Source: Clostridium sp. AM22-11AC (lineage in GTDB: Bacteria > Bacillota > Clostridia > Lachnospirales > Lachnospiraceae). Taken from it: a DNA stretch of 7,834 nucleotides. Location: NCBI RefSeq assembly GCF_003473545.1, contig NZ_QUCM01000041.1, forward strand, positions 1 through 7,834. The letters run 5' to 3'. Positions within the stretch are counted from its first letter, which is position 1; every line of letters begins with the position of its first letter. The position numbers and the translations under genes are program-made. This document shows, piece after piece, positions 1 through 5,678 of this stretch. The notes beneath the pieces were generated by a model. It was not told the origin of the DNA. It worked only from the letters and a program-made list of their open reading frames with translations, and searched no databases.

Positions 1-226
1 CCTGTTGACGGAGCCTTAAAAGTTCTTCATTAAGCGTCATGGCACTTTGTGGAGTCTGTGAGCCAGCTCCAAGATCAAGATTGCCAAGACGGTTCGCATG
101 TACCCGGCCATACAGGGTATTCCTTGGCACTCCCAGTTCTTCAGCTGCCTTAGCTTGTCCGATTTCTTTAGCGAGTTTCACCGCCTGTACTTTGTATTCA
201 TGGTCATATTGTCTGTTTCCTGCCAT
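1..226 (-). CDS. IS3-family transposase OrfA, N-terminal part (partial)
   Basis: Translating the minus strand from the ATG at 226-224 gives about 75 residues beginning MAGNRQYDHEYKVQAVKLAK, then a helix-turn-helix region (IGQAKAAEELGVPRNTLYGRV, roughly residues 22-42). The end, rich in Leu, Arg and Gln (NEELLRLRQQ), looks like the start of the leucine-zipper segment. This is the standard layout of IS3/IS911 OrfA, the DNA-binding protein that recognises the terminal inverted repeats and is joined to OrfB by -1 frameshifting to make the active transposase. An AAGGAG ribosome binding site lies about 10 bases upstream of the ATG. The gene is cut by the window edge, so the frameshift site and the DDE domain of OrfB cannot be seen. 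The family is clear; the exact IS name is not determinable here. Confidence 0.85.
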   Translation of the reverse strand, partial: MAGNRQYDHEYKVQAVKLAKEIGQAKAAEELGVPRNTLYGRVHANRLGNLDLGAGSQTPQSAMTLNEELLRLRQQ

Positions 227-300
227 TTTGTCCACTCTCCTTATCCTCTTGATTATATCTCAAATCCTTGAGAATGAGGTGTCAACTTTTTTATACCACA
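1..300 (-). mobile_element. End of an IS3-family insertion sequence (partial, runs off left edge)
   Basis: The sequence holds the start of an IS3-type orfA (226 to 1, minus) preceded by about 74 bp of non-coding end. On the minus strand the putative terminus reads TGTGGTATAAAAAAGTTGAC, starting at base 300. It begins with TG and carries the AAAAGTTG(G)ACAC-like block familiar from IS150-group ends, so I place the element boundary at or within a few bases of 300. The boundary is supported by the neighbouring fructokinase reading frame, which runs straight into this end and stops inside it at 260. A TTGACA (280-285) and a TATAAT (252-257) lie upstream of orfA, but 22 bp apart, too far for a normal promoter. 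The other end and the target duplication are outside the window. Confidence 0.75.
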
Positions 301-1255
301 TCATAAATTCAAGCACTGCTTCTTTCGTCGGAATCGCAGGGATTCCACCTCTCTTTTGCACACACAATCCGGCAACTGCATTTCCCAAAACAGCACACTT
401 TCTGATCTCTTCCCATTCCATCTTTTCTACGGGCTTGTTTATAGAAAGAATACTGCATAATACGCCTCCCCAGAAGGAATCACCCGCTCCGGTCGTATCG
501 ACTGCATTGGTCTGAAACGCTTTTATGATTTCTTTTCTGTTTTTTGCTGCCATAAGAACACCCTGTTCTCCCAATGTAACGGCAACCAGCTTCGGCCCCA
601 TAGCAAGAATTTCTTCTGCAGCCTGCTCATAACTTTTTGCCCCTGTCAGGAGAATACTCTCTTCATCCGATACCTTCATGACATCTACCAGTTCTACAAC
701 AGATTTCATTTTTTTCACTGCACGCTCTTTACTTTTCCACAGGGATGGACGGTAATTCGGGTCGTAGGAAATAAGTACACCCGCTGCTTTTGCCATTTTT
801 ACCGCTTCGATCGTTGCGCTTTCTGCCGGTTCGTCTGTCAGCGATAATGATCCAAAATGAAAAATTCTACATCCGGAAATTAGCGTCTGGTCCAGTTCTT
901 CTTTTTTTAACTGTGTATCTGCACCCGGTTTTCTTGCAAAAGAAAAATTTCGTTCTCCATTTTCACCGATTTCCACAAATGCCAACGTTGTAAAATAACC
1001 CGGGTCTTCAACAATAGCATCTGTATTGATTCCTTCCTTTTGCAATGTCTTCTTTAAAAATTTACCATGCATATCGTTTCCAACTTTTCCAATAAAAGAT
1101 GTGTGATACCCAAAGTGGCTTGCAACGGTTAGAAGATTTGCCGGAGCACCGCCGGGATTCTGTTCGAACAATTTTCTCCCATCCTGACTGTGTCCTGCTT
1201 CCGTAAAATCAATCAGCAATTCTCCCAATGCCACGATATCAACTTTTTCTTCCAT
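260..1255 (-). CDS. PfkB-family fructokinase with an IS-encoded C-terminal tail
   Basis: This is a ribokinase/PfkB-family sugar kinase of fructokinase type, expected to make fructose 6-phosphate from fructose and ATP in the cytoplasm. Both family signatures are present: the glycine-rich substrate motif GGAPAN (residues 35-40) followed by FIGKVGND (54-61), and DTTGAGDSFWGG (253-264), which contains the catalytic base Asp259 and the anion hole. The ATG at 1255 overlaps the end of the transporter gene by 17 bp and has GGAGG about 9 bases upstream, which indicates translational coupling as the last gene of the operon. Of 331 residues, the final 12 (from Trp320: WYKKVDTSFSRI) and the stop codon lie inside the IS end at 260-300. 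The native C-terminus has therefore been replaced. The catalytic core ends well before this and looks intact, so activity may survive. Fructose specificity is inferred from sequence type and the neighbouring dehydrogenase. Confidence 0.88.
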   Translation of the reverse strand: MEEKVDIVALGELLIDFTEAGHSQDGRKLFEQNPGGAPANLLTVASHFGYHTSFIGKVGNDMHGKFLKKTLQKEGINTDAIVEDPGYFTTLAFVEIGENGERNFSFARKPGADTQLKKEELDQTLISGCRIFHFGSLSLTDEPAESATIEAVKMAKAAGVLISYDPNYRPSLWKSKERAVKKMKSVVELVDVMKVSDEESILLTGAKSYEQAAEEILAMGPKLVAVTLGEQGVLMAAKNRKEIIKAFQTNAVDTTGAGDSFWGGVLCSILSINKPVEKMEWEEIRKCAVLGNAVAGLCVQKRGGIPAIPTKEAVLEFMMWYKKVDTSFSRI

Positions 1256-2603
1256 TTTTCAGTTCCTCCACAATCTCGTTATAACGTTTTTTATTTAACC
1301 GGTAGAAAAATAATACAACCGCAGTCACAATCCAAAGTGCACCTGGAATCGTCGTAAATGCATGTTTCATAATTGAAAGTACAGTTGCATTTTGTGTCTG
1401 ATTTGCAATATAACCATATTTTCCAAGTAATCCTGCTAAAAGTGCTGTTCCAACTGCCATTCCGATTTTATTTCCAAGTGAAATAAATGCATACTGAAAA
1501 CCATCATTTCTAAGTCCGGTTTTCCACTCCCCATATTCCACACAGTCTGGAATAATTGCATAGATTGCGGTATTAAATCCAGAGAAAAAAAACTGTGTGA
1601 GACCAGATAATGCATAAAAAATAGCTGGTGATTCTTTGGCATTGAAGAAAAACATAGACAACATTGAAATTCCTGTAAATAAAGCAAAGAGAGATGCTGT
1701 TCTTCCTTTGTTATTCAACTTGCGGAATACTGGTTGAAAACAAGCTGCCCCGATAATAGACGGAATAATAATGCACATGGAATAAGTCGTATAGTAAGTG
1801 GCATTTCCTTCCACATATGTAAAATAATACAGAATATCTGCGTTTCTACCATATAATGTAAATCCAAATAATATCTGTCCTGCCAATGCAAGAAGATATG
1901 GTCTGTTCTGCATGACTGTTTTCAACTGTACCTTTACAGAAATTTTTTCTTTTTCCGGAGTGATCACTGCCTCTTTCGTCTTCGCAAAGCAGAAGAAATG
2001 ACAGGCTGTAAAAATGCATCCATATATGACCGCAACCGTCAGATATCCTGCCTTTGCACTGTGACTGCCAAATTTGCTGATCAGTGGAACTGTGATAATA
2101 TTTAACACACCAATCGCTATCATCGCTGCAACCGAACGAGATGTATTTATTTTTGCACGTTCATCAATATCCTGTGTCATAGCACCACATAGGGTTCCAT
2201 ATGGAATATTTACACAGGTATATCCCAAAACCAGCAGACAGTAGGTAATTACCATATAAATGATCTTGCCATTCTGCGGCCAGTCAGGTCTTGCCCAGAA
2301 TGTCATAACAAGAAGAACCGCTGTAATTGGTGCCGCTACTAACAGCCATGGACGGTACCGTCCCCATCTCGTTTTTGTTTTATCCGTAAGTCCCCCGACG
2401 ATTGGATCATTGATTGCATCCCAGAATCTTGAAAAAAGCATAAGTGCTGACACAGCAGCCATACTGATTCCAAACACATCTGTATAAAATATCATCAGAA
2501 AATTACTAACAAACATCCAGCTGAAATTACATCCAACATCACCAAACCCATATGCAATCTTACTGATCAGCGGTACTTTTCCATTTTTGTTTTCGCTTCC
2601 CAT
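1239..2603 (-). CDS. GPH-family (MelB-like) cation:sugar symporter
   Basis: This 454-residue polytopic membrane protein is of the glycoside-pentoside-hexuronide:cation symporter family, in the major facilitator superfamily. The N-terminal half carries the family signature SRFWDAINDPIVGGLTDKT (residues 58-76) followed by TRWGRYRPWLL (78-88). Asp62 and Asp66 match the cation-coordinating Asp55 and Asp59 of MelB. Hydrophobic segments fit about 12 transmembrane helices, with a charged central loop near residues 210-230 (KTKEAVITPEKEKISVKVQ), and the length is normal for the family. The start is an ATG with a strong AGGAGG 5 bases upstream, 18 bp after the VOC gene. It probably imports the sugar or polyol that the dehydrogenase and kinase process, using Na+ or H+. 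The substrate cannot be read from sequence; a polyol such as sorbitol is inferred from the operon. Confidence 0.88.
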   Translation of the reverse strand: MGSENKNGKVPLISKIAYGFGDVGCNFSWMFVSNFLMIFYTDVFGISMAAVSALMLFSRFWDAINDPIVGGLTDKTKTRWGRYRPWLLVAAPITAVLLVMTFWARPDWPQNGKIIYMVITYCLLVLGYTCVNIPYGTLCGAMTQDIDERAKINTSRSVAAMIAIGVLNIITVPLISKFGSHSAKAGYLTVAVIYGCIFTACHFFCFAKTKEAVITPEKEKISVKVQLKTVMQNRPYLLALAGQILFGFTLYGRNADILYYFTYVEGNATYYTTYSMCIIIPSIIGAACFQPVFRKLNNKGRTASLFALFTGISMLSMFFFNAKESPAIFYALSGLTQFFFSGFNTAIYAIIPDCVEYGEWKTGLRNDGFQYAFISLGNKIGMAVGTALLAGLLGKYGYIANQTQNATVLSIMKHAFTTIPGALWIVTAVVLFFYRLNKKRYNEIVEELKNGRKS

Positions 2604-2621
2604 ATGTCCCTCCTGTTTTTA

Positions 2622-3014
2622 TCAGAGTTTCTGACAGAACTCTATTCTTTCCTCATTTGGGCCTTTAATCATAAAAAACTTCACACCATTTTCCCAAAAT
2701 GGCAGTTCTTCGATTCCGTCTGTAATAACCGTGTATTTTTCATTGCAGATTTTCTGATACATACTTTCAATGTCTTCCACATCAAGTGCAACATGCTGGT
2801 ATGCACCGTCTGACATTGCCGCCTGTCTATTTTCAAAGGTCTCTATACAGTAATTTTTTATCTGTAAAAATGCCACTTTTTCCCCTGCTTTTTCATTATA
2901 TGTCTGCATAATTTCTTCAAATCCAAGACTCTTATAAAACTCAACTGTTTTCTGTAAATCGTTTGTCGGAAGCCCGACATGGGCAACTCCGACAATTCCA
3001 TATTTATTTTCCAT
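2622..3014 (-). CDS. VOC-superfamily (glyoxalase-fold) protein
   Basis: This 130-residue cytosolic protein has two beta-alpha-beta-beta-beta modules, as in glyoxalase I and methylmalonyl-CoA epimerase. The four positions that bind the metal in the superfamily are all present: His12 (AHVGL), Glu58 (YCIETF), His74 (QHVALDV) and Glu125 (ERIEFCQ). It begins with HVGLPTNDLQKTVEFYKSLGF, a typical glyoxalase opening. The ATG has AAGGAG at good spacing, 9 bp downstream of the dehydrogenase stop, so it is the second operon gene. Its reaction is unknown. In this setting it might act on a keto or aldehyde sugar made by the dehydrogenase, as an isomerase or epimerase, or detoxify a dicarbonyl by-product. 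Annotation as lactoylglutathione lyase would go beyond the sequence, since many clostridia lack glutathione. Confidence 0.85.
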   Translation of the reverse strand: MENKYGIVGVAHVGLPTNDLQKTVEFYKSLGFEEIMQTYNEKAGEKVAFLQIKNYCIETFENRQAAMSDGAYQHVALDVEDIESMYQKICNEKYTVITDGIEELPFWENGVKFFMIKGPNEERIEFCQKL

Positions 3015-3023
3015 ATACGCTCC

Positions 3024-4052
3024 TTACTTTTCACTGACATTGATAATTACTTTCATCGTTGTCTCACGGTTATCATCAATATACTGGTATGCCTTCAGAT
3101 AATCTTTAAAAGCAAATGTCTTTGAGATAAGCGGTTTCAAATGAACTTTGCCCTCATTTACCAGTCTGATTCCATCTATATAATCATCATGGCGGTACAT
3201 CATCGTGCTCTTAATGTCAAGTTCGTGGTCATTTGCCACTGCAAGATCTACTTCTGCCATTCCTGCAAAAACAGCCACCAGTACAATCGTGCTTCCTTTT
3301 CTTGCATATTTAATTGCCTGTCCCATTGTGATATTGTTTCCAGCACAGTCGTAGATTACATCCGCCTTATCCGGTCCAAATGCTTCAATCATTGCCTCAC
3401 CAAAGTCTTTATTTTTGGTATTCACACACACATCAATCCCACATTCTTTTGCCTTTGCCAATCTAAGATCACTGATATCTGTGATCATCACTTTCGCTGC
3501 CCCCATTCCTTTTGCTGTCTGTGCCACGAGATTACCGATCGGTCCTGCGCCAAGGACTGCAATATTCATGCCAGCCACATCACCCATCTGTTTTACACCA
3601 TGAACTGCCACCGCAAGAGGTTCGATCATAGCTCCTTCTTCATAGGACATATCTTCTGGAATCGGTGTTACTTTCGATGCATCCACTGCAAAATACTCAG
3701 ATGCTGTTCCTGTCGTCTGAAATCCCATTACTTTTAATTCCTCACAAAGATTATACTTTCCATGACGGCATGGATAGCAGTGTCCACAATATACCTGCGG
3801 CTCTATCGTCACCTTCTGTCCAACATGAAACTCTGTGACATTTTTTCCAAGTTCTGTGATCTCACCTGAAACCTCATGTCCCTGTGTTACCGGATATTTT
3901 GTAAACGGATGTTTTCCATGATAAACATGAATATCTGATCCACAGACACCAATATTCATAATCTTTACCAACACCTGATTTTCCTTCACCTCCGGAACCG
4001 GAACCTCTCTGAAAATAATTTCTCCTGGATTTGTCATTACCTGCTGTAACAT
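3024..4052 (-). CDS. Zinc-dependent medium-chain dehydrogenase, sorbitol/L-iditol dehydrogenase type
   Basis: This cytosolic NAD(P)-dependent enzyme is of the zinc alcohol dehydrogenase superfamily and is 342 residues long. Catalytic zinc ligands are visible as Cys37 (GVCGSD), His59-Glu60 (GHE) and Glu144 (IEPLAVAVHG), the last being the sorbitol-dehydrogenase pattern. The structural zinc site is Cys89, Cys92, Cys95 and Cys103. A Rossmann motif VLGAGPIGN (166-174) is followed by an acidic residue at the second strand end (Asp192, MITDIS), which favours NAD over NADP. I chose the ATG at 4052-4050 because it has AGGAGG 8 bases upstream and matches the normal family N-terminus. An in-frame ATG at 4160 would add 36 residues encoded by the promoter and operator. 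It is the first gene of the operon and probably oxidises a polyol to a ketose, for example sorbitol to fructose. The exact substrate is inferred. Confidence 0.88.
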   Translation of the reverse strand: MLQQVMTNPGEIIFREVPVPEVKENQVLVKIMNIGVCGSDIHVYHGKHPFTKYPVTQGHEVSGEITELGKNVTEFHVGQKVTIEPQVYCGHCYPCRHGKYNLCEELKVMGFQTTGTASEYFAVDASKVTPIPEDMSYEEGAMIEPLAVAVHGVKQMGDVAGMNIAVLGAGPIGNLVAQTAKGMGAAKVMITDISDLRLAKAKECGIDVCVNTKNKDFGEAMIEAFGPDKADVIYDCAGNNITMGQAIKYARKGSTIVLVAVFAGMAEVDLAVANDHELDIKSTMMYRHDDYIDGIRLVNEGKVHLKPLISKTFAFKDYLKAYQYIDDNRETTMKVIINVSEK

Positions 4053-4088
4053 AATTGTTTCCTCCTTTTTATATTGTTTTATCTTATG

Positions 4089-4110
4089 TTTTATAAAACG
4101 TTTTATTAAA
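4089..4110 (-). promoter_or_regulatory. Palindromic operator of the dehydrogenase operon
   Basis: A 22 bp near-perfect inverted repeat centred at 4099/4100 contains the exact 14 bp palindrome ATAAAACGTTTTAT (4093-4106). Its half-sites are TTTTATAAAAC and, on the other strand, TTTAATAAAAC. It starts 8 bp after the -10 box, so it covers the likely transcription start, the usual place for a repressor site. The same half-site recurs at the promoter of the ROK regulator (5554-5575), 18 of 22 bases matching when aligned in inverse orientation. Binding by that ROK protein is inferred. Confidence 0.7.
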
Positions 4111-4118
4111 GTAATTAC

Positions 4119-4147
4119 ATTATTACCCTGTAAACACGATTTGTCAA
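4119..4147 (-). promoter_or_regulatory. Sigma-70-type promoter of the dehydrogenase operon
   Basis: On the minus strand a perfect TTGACA (4142-4147) is followed after 17 bp by AATAAT (4119-4124), one base off the -10 consensus. Transcription should begin near 4112, giving a leader of about 60 bases before the dehydrogenase ATG. The near-consensus boxes suggest strong basal activity, which fits control by a repressor at the palindrome just downstream. Confidence 0.75.
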
Positions 4148-4221
4148 TATGTTTTTTCATAATTTTATATATTTCATAATTTCAAAATACATTTTTTGTG
4201 TATTTTTCACAATCAACACGC

Positions 4222-4265
4222 AAAAACGGAAAGGAAACCGTAGTTACTGTTTTCTTTCCGTTTTT
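4222..4265. terminator. Bidirectional intrinsic terminator between the regulator and the operon
   Basis: The arms at 4222-4240 and 4247-4265 form a stem of about 18 pairs in 19 positions around the loop TAGTTA, with one G-T pair and one mismatch. The core is CGGAAAG/CTTTCCG, flanked by A and T runs on both sides, so it can work in either direction. On the minus strand it would end the ROK transcript about 170 bases past its stop, isolating it from the operon promoter at 4142. Confidence 0.7.
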
Positions 4266-4317
4266 TACTATAATATCTTTTTCTAATTTTACACAACTTC
4301 TCGTTTTTCACACATAT

Positions 4318-4432
4318 AAAGCGGACATCTGCATTCGCTTTGCAACCTGTCAGTGGGAGTTTTTAACTCCAACCGACTAAACATCCCCTTGCCCTACGCA
4401 CTAGATGCGGTGGACTGCTTATCTGCGTTCAA
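4318..4432. other. Structured GC-richer block, possible IS200/IS605-type end or structured RNA
   Basis: This non-coding block stands out from its AT-rich surroundings. It contains AAAGCG/CGCTTT (4318-4323 with 4335-4340). It also holds a long hairpin between GTCAGTGGGAGTT and AACTCCAACCGAC, pairing at 11 of 13 positions around a TTT loop (about 4350-4378), and a short CGCA/TGCG stem near 4397-4409. The ten-base motif ATCTGC(A/G)TTC occurs at 4327-4336 and 4421-4430. Subterminal hairpins with a final TCAA (4429-4432) recall the right ends of IS200/IS605 elements, which also encode TnpB guide-RNA scaffolds. No transposase or TnpB gene is visible, so this would be a relic or a non-autonomous copy. 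Function is not established. Confidence 0.35.
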
Positions 4433-4437
4433 AAAAT

Positions 4438-5490
4438 TTACAATTCTACCATATGTTTTGTAAAAAAGTATTTCGCGGCTCCAACAGCCGACGCTTCTTT
4501 CTTATACGAACAATTTTTCAAGTATGAAACATCATGCTCAAAGCCATTATATGCCATCACTTTTTCTCCCAGTGGTATCATATAATCTGACAATACCCCT
4601 CCCACATCACCTCCTAGTATGATATCCATATCATATGCCATCCGCAGATTTGATATCAAAACAGCAAGATGATCCAGATACTCATTCCATGTCTGCAAAA
4701 TTTTTTCATCACCACTTTCAATTTTTTCCATAAATGCATCCAGTGACTGCCTGTTATTTTGTGTCAGTACACTTGCAGCACAATATGCATCCGCACATCC
4801 TGATTTACCACAATAACACTTTCTTCCACCGGGAACGAGTATCATGTGACCAAACTCCCCTGCTTTCTGGTTCTGCCCTCGAAACAGCTTTCCATCTATG
4901 CAGAATGCACCTCCTAAGGTGTGGTTCAAAGACAGATATATCGCATTTGGATACTTTTGCTTTTTTTCTGCAAGCATTGCAGCATTAGCATCGTTTTCAA
5001 AATATACTGGAATTTCCAAAGCCTGCTCTAAAAAGCGCAGACTATAATTCTCTATACCTAAAGCATGGGATTTTAAAACGATCCGTTCTTTCTGATCAAT
5101 AATTCCTGGAATCGCCACTCCAATCCCAAGTAGCGTATTCTTCGCTAATTCGCCTTCAAGAAAAGTTTTGACCTTTTGTGCCACCTCTGTACAATAGGAT
5201 AATTCTGCCGTAAATTTTAAACGGATGCGATCCTTTTTTATAATCTCATCTCCAAGATTTACTAATACCATTTCTATATGATTCGCTGTAATCAAAATTC
5301 CCATTGCATGACAGTACGACTTATTAATCCCTATACTTTTTGCCTTCCGTCCACCGGTCGAAGCATATTCCCCAGTTTCTTCCAACACCATTTTTTCTAA
5401 CAAGTCATTCACATTTGCTAATACAGTCGGCATACTCAAGTTTAACTCTTTTGCGATTTCTGCCTTGGATGTGACATGATTGTTCAGCAC
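4438..5490 (-). CDS. ROK-family transcriptional repressor (NagC/XylR type)
   Basis: From the GTG at 5490 the protein is 350 residues. A winged helix-turn-helix (about 5-50: VTSKAEIAKELNLSMPTVLA, then a wing ending STGGRKAK) precedes a ROK sugar-binding domain. The domain shows ENDANAA (165-171, Asp167 at the kinase catalytic position), GEFGHM (211-216) and the zinc site His215, Cys225, Cys227, Cys232 in RKCYCGKSGC. The usual N-terminal phosphate motif of ROK kinases is degraded (AMGILITAN), as in the repressor branch. The GTG has no ribosome binding site and would remove the first helix of the DNA-binding domain. The frame continues upstream (ENKDKRNITRKKIINY) to codon 5541-5539, which has GAGG 8 bases before it but reads ACG. 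The true start is probably there, altered from ATG. Likely role: inducer-released repressor of the dehydrogenase operon and of itself. Confidence 0.85.
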   Translation of the reverse strand: MLNNHVTSKAEIAKELNLSMPTVLANVNDLLEKMVLEETGEYASTGGRKAKSIGINKSYCHAMGILITANHIEMVLVNLGDEIIKKDRIRLKFTAELSYCTEVAQKVKTFLEGELAKNTLLGIGVAIPGIIDQKERIVLKSHALGIENYSLRFLEQALEIPVYFENDANAAMLAEKKQKYPNAIYLSLNHTLGGAFCIDGKLFRGQNQKAGEFGHMILVPGGRKCYCGKSGCADAYCAASVLTQNNRQSLDAFMEKIESGDEKILQTWNEYLDHLAVLISNLRMAYDMDIILGGDVGGVLSDYMIPLGEKVMAYNGFEHDVSYLKNCSYKKEASAVGAAKYFFTKHMVEL

Positions 5491-5538
5491 ATAATTAATT
5501 ATTTTTTTTCTTGTTATATTTCTTTTATCTTTATTTTC

Positions 5539-5554
5539 CGTTTTCTTATCCTCT
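5539..5554 (-). promoter_or_regulatory. Ribosome binding site with ACG in place of a start codon
   Basis: The minus strand reads AGAGG (5554-5550), 8 bases, then ACG (5541-5539) in frame with the ROK gene. The spacing, the promoter and operator just upstream, and the protein sequence that follows (17 codons completing the first DNA-binding helix) all point to this codon as the initiator. ACG is a very poor bacterial start, so translation is expected to be low, or to use the internal GTG at 5490. Confidence 0.5.
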
Positions 5555-5575
5555 TTTATTAAATATTTTATAAAA
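5554..5575 (-). promoter_or_regulatory. Palindromic operator at the ROK regulator promoter
   Basis: This 22 bp inverted repeat has one mismatched pair (10 of 11 positions symmetric). Its half-sites are TTTTATAAAAT on the minus strand and TTTTATTAAAT on the plus strand. It starts 2 bp after the -10 box and ends at the ribosome binding site, so occupancy would block transcription start. It shares the half-site TTTTATAAAAY with 4089-4110. Autoregulation by the ROK protein is the natural inference; the AT-richness lowers certainty. Confidence 0.6.
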
Positions 5576-5678
5576 GAATTATATGCTTTTTTATTCTTCT
5601 TGTAAAGTAATGTTTGCTATTGTCCTCTGGCAGATGGCAGCCATTGCTGTCACAACACATTCCCTGATATTCTTTCAT
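5568..5678 (-). CDS. Possible 36-residue Cys-rich small protein, coupled to the flavoprotein gene
   Basis: The ATG at 5678-5676 overlaps the stop of the preceding broken flavoprotein gene as ATGA, the classic arrangement for translational coupling. The reading frame gives 36 residues starting MKEYQGMCCDSNGCHLPEDN. Three cysteines and a histidine lie within residues 8-15, followed by a basic, hydrophobic tail (FTRRIKKHIILL). I do not recognise the family. The Cys/His cluster could bind a metal, or the frame could be the first part of a longer gene cut short when the ROK promoter region was joined here, since its last 13 codons coincide with that promoter and operator. GGAG lies 11 bases upstream, a long spacing. 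It may equally be a chance ORF. Confidence 0.35.
   Translation of the reverse strand: MKEYQGMCCDSNGCHLPEDNSKHYFTRRIKKHIILL
5578..5606 (-). promoter_or_regulatory. Sigma-70-type promoter of the ROK regulator
   Basis: On the minus strand TTTACA (5601-5606) and a perfect TATAAT (5578-5583) are 17 bp apart. Transcription should start near 5571, inside the palindrome, leaving a leader of about 30 bases before the ACG codon. The promoter lies inside the small Cys-rich ORF, so one of the two may be a later arrival or that ORF may not be a gene. Confidence 0.7.

Noticed and set aside
39..515. Plus-strand open frame of 158 codons across the IS end and fructokinase
   Set aside because: It is antisense to a clear transposase OrfA and to fructokinase, has no family-like sequence and no ribosome binding site.
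3141..3737. Plus-strand open frame of 198 codons
   Set aside because: It is antisense to the zinc dehydrogenase; its Cys/His-rich composition is a by-product of reading that gene backwards.
4130..4147. Possible CcpA catabolite-response site overlapping the operon promoter (TGTAAA...TTGTCA)
   Set aside because: The arms are imperfect and the central spacing does not fit the usual cre consensus; the match is mostly the -35 box itself.
4053..4160. 36-residue N-terminal extension of the dehydrogenase from the ATG at 4160
   Set aside because: The extension would translate the -35/-10 promoter and the palindrome; the ATG at 4052 has a strong AGGAGG and gives the normal family start.
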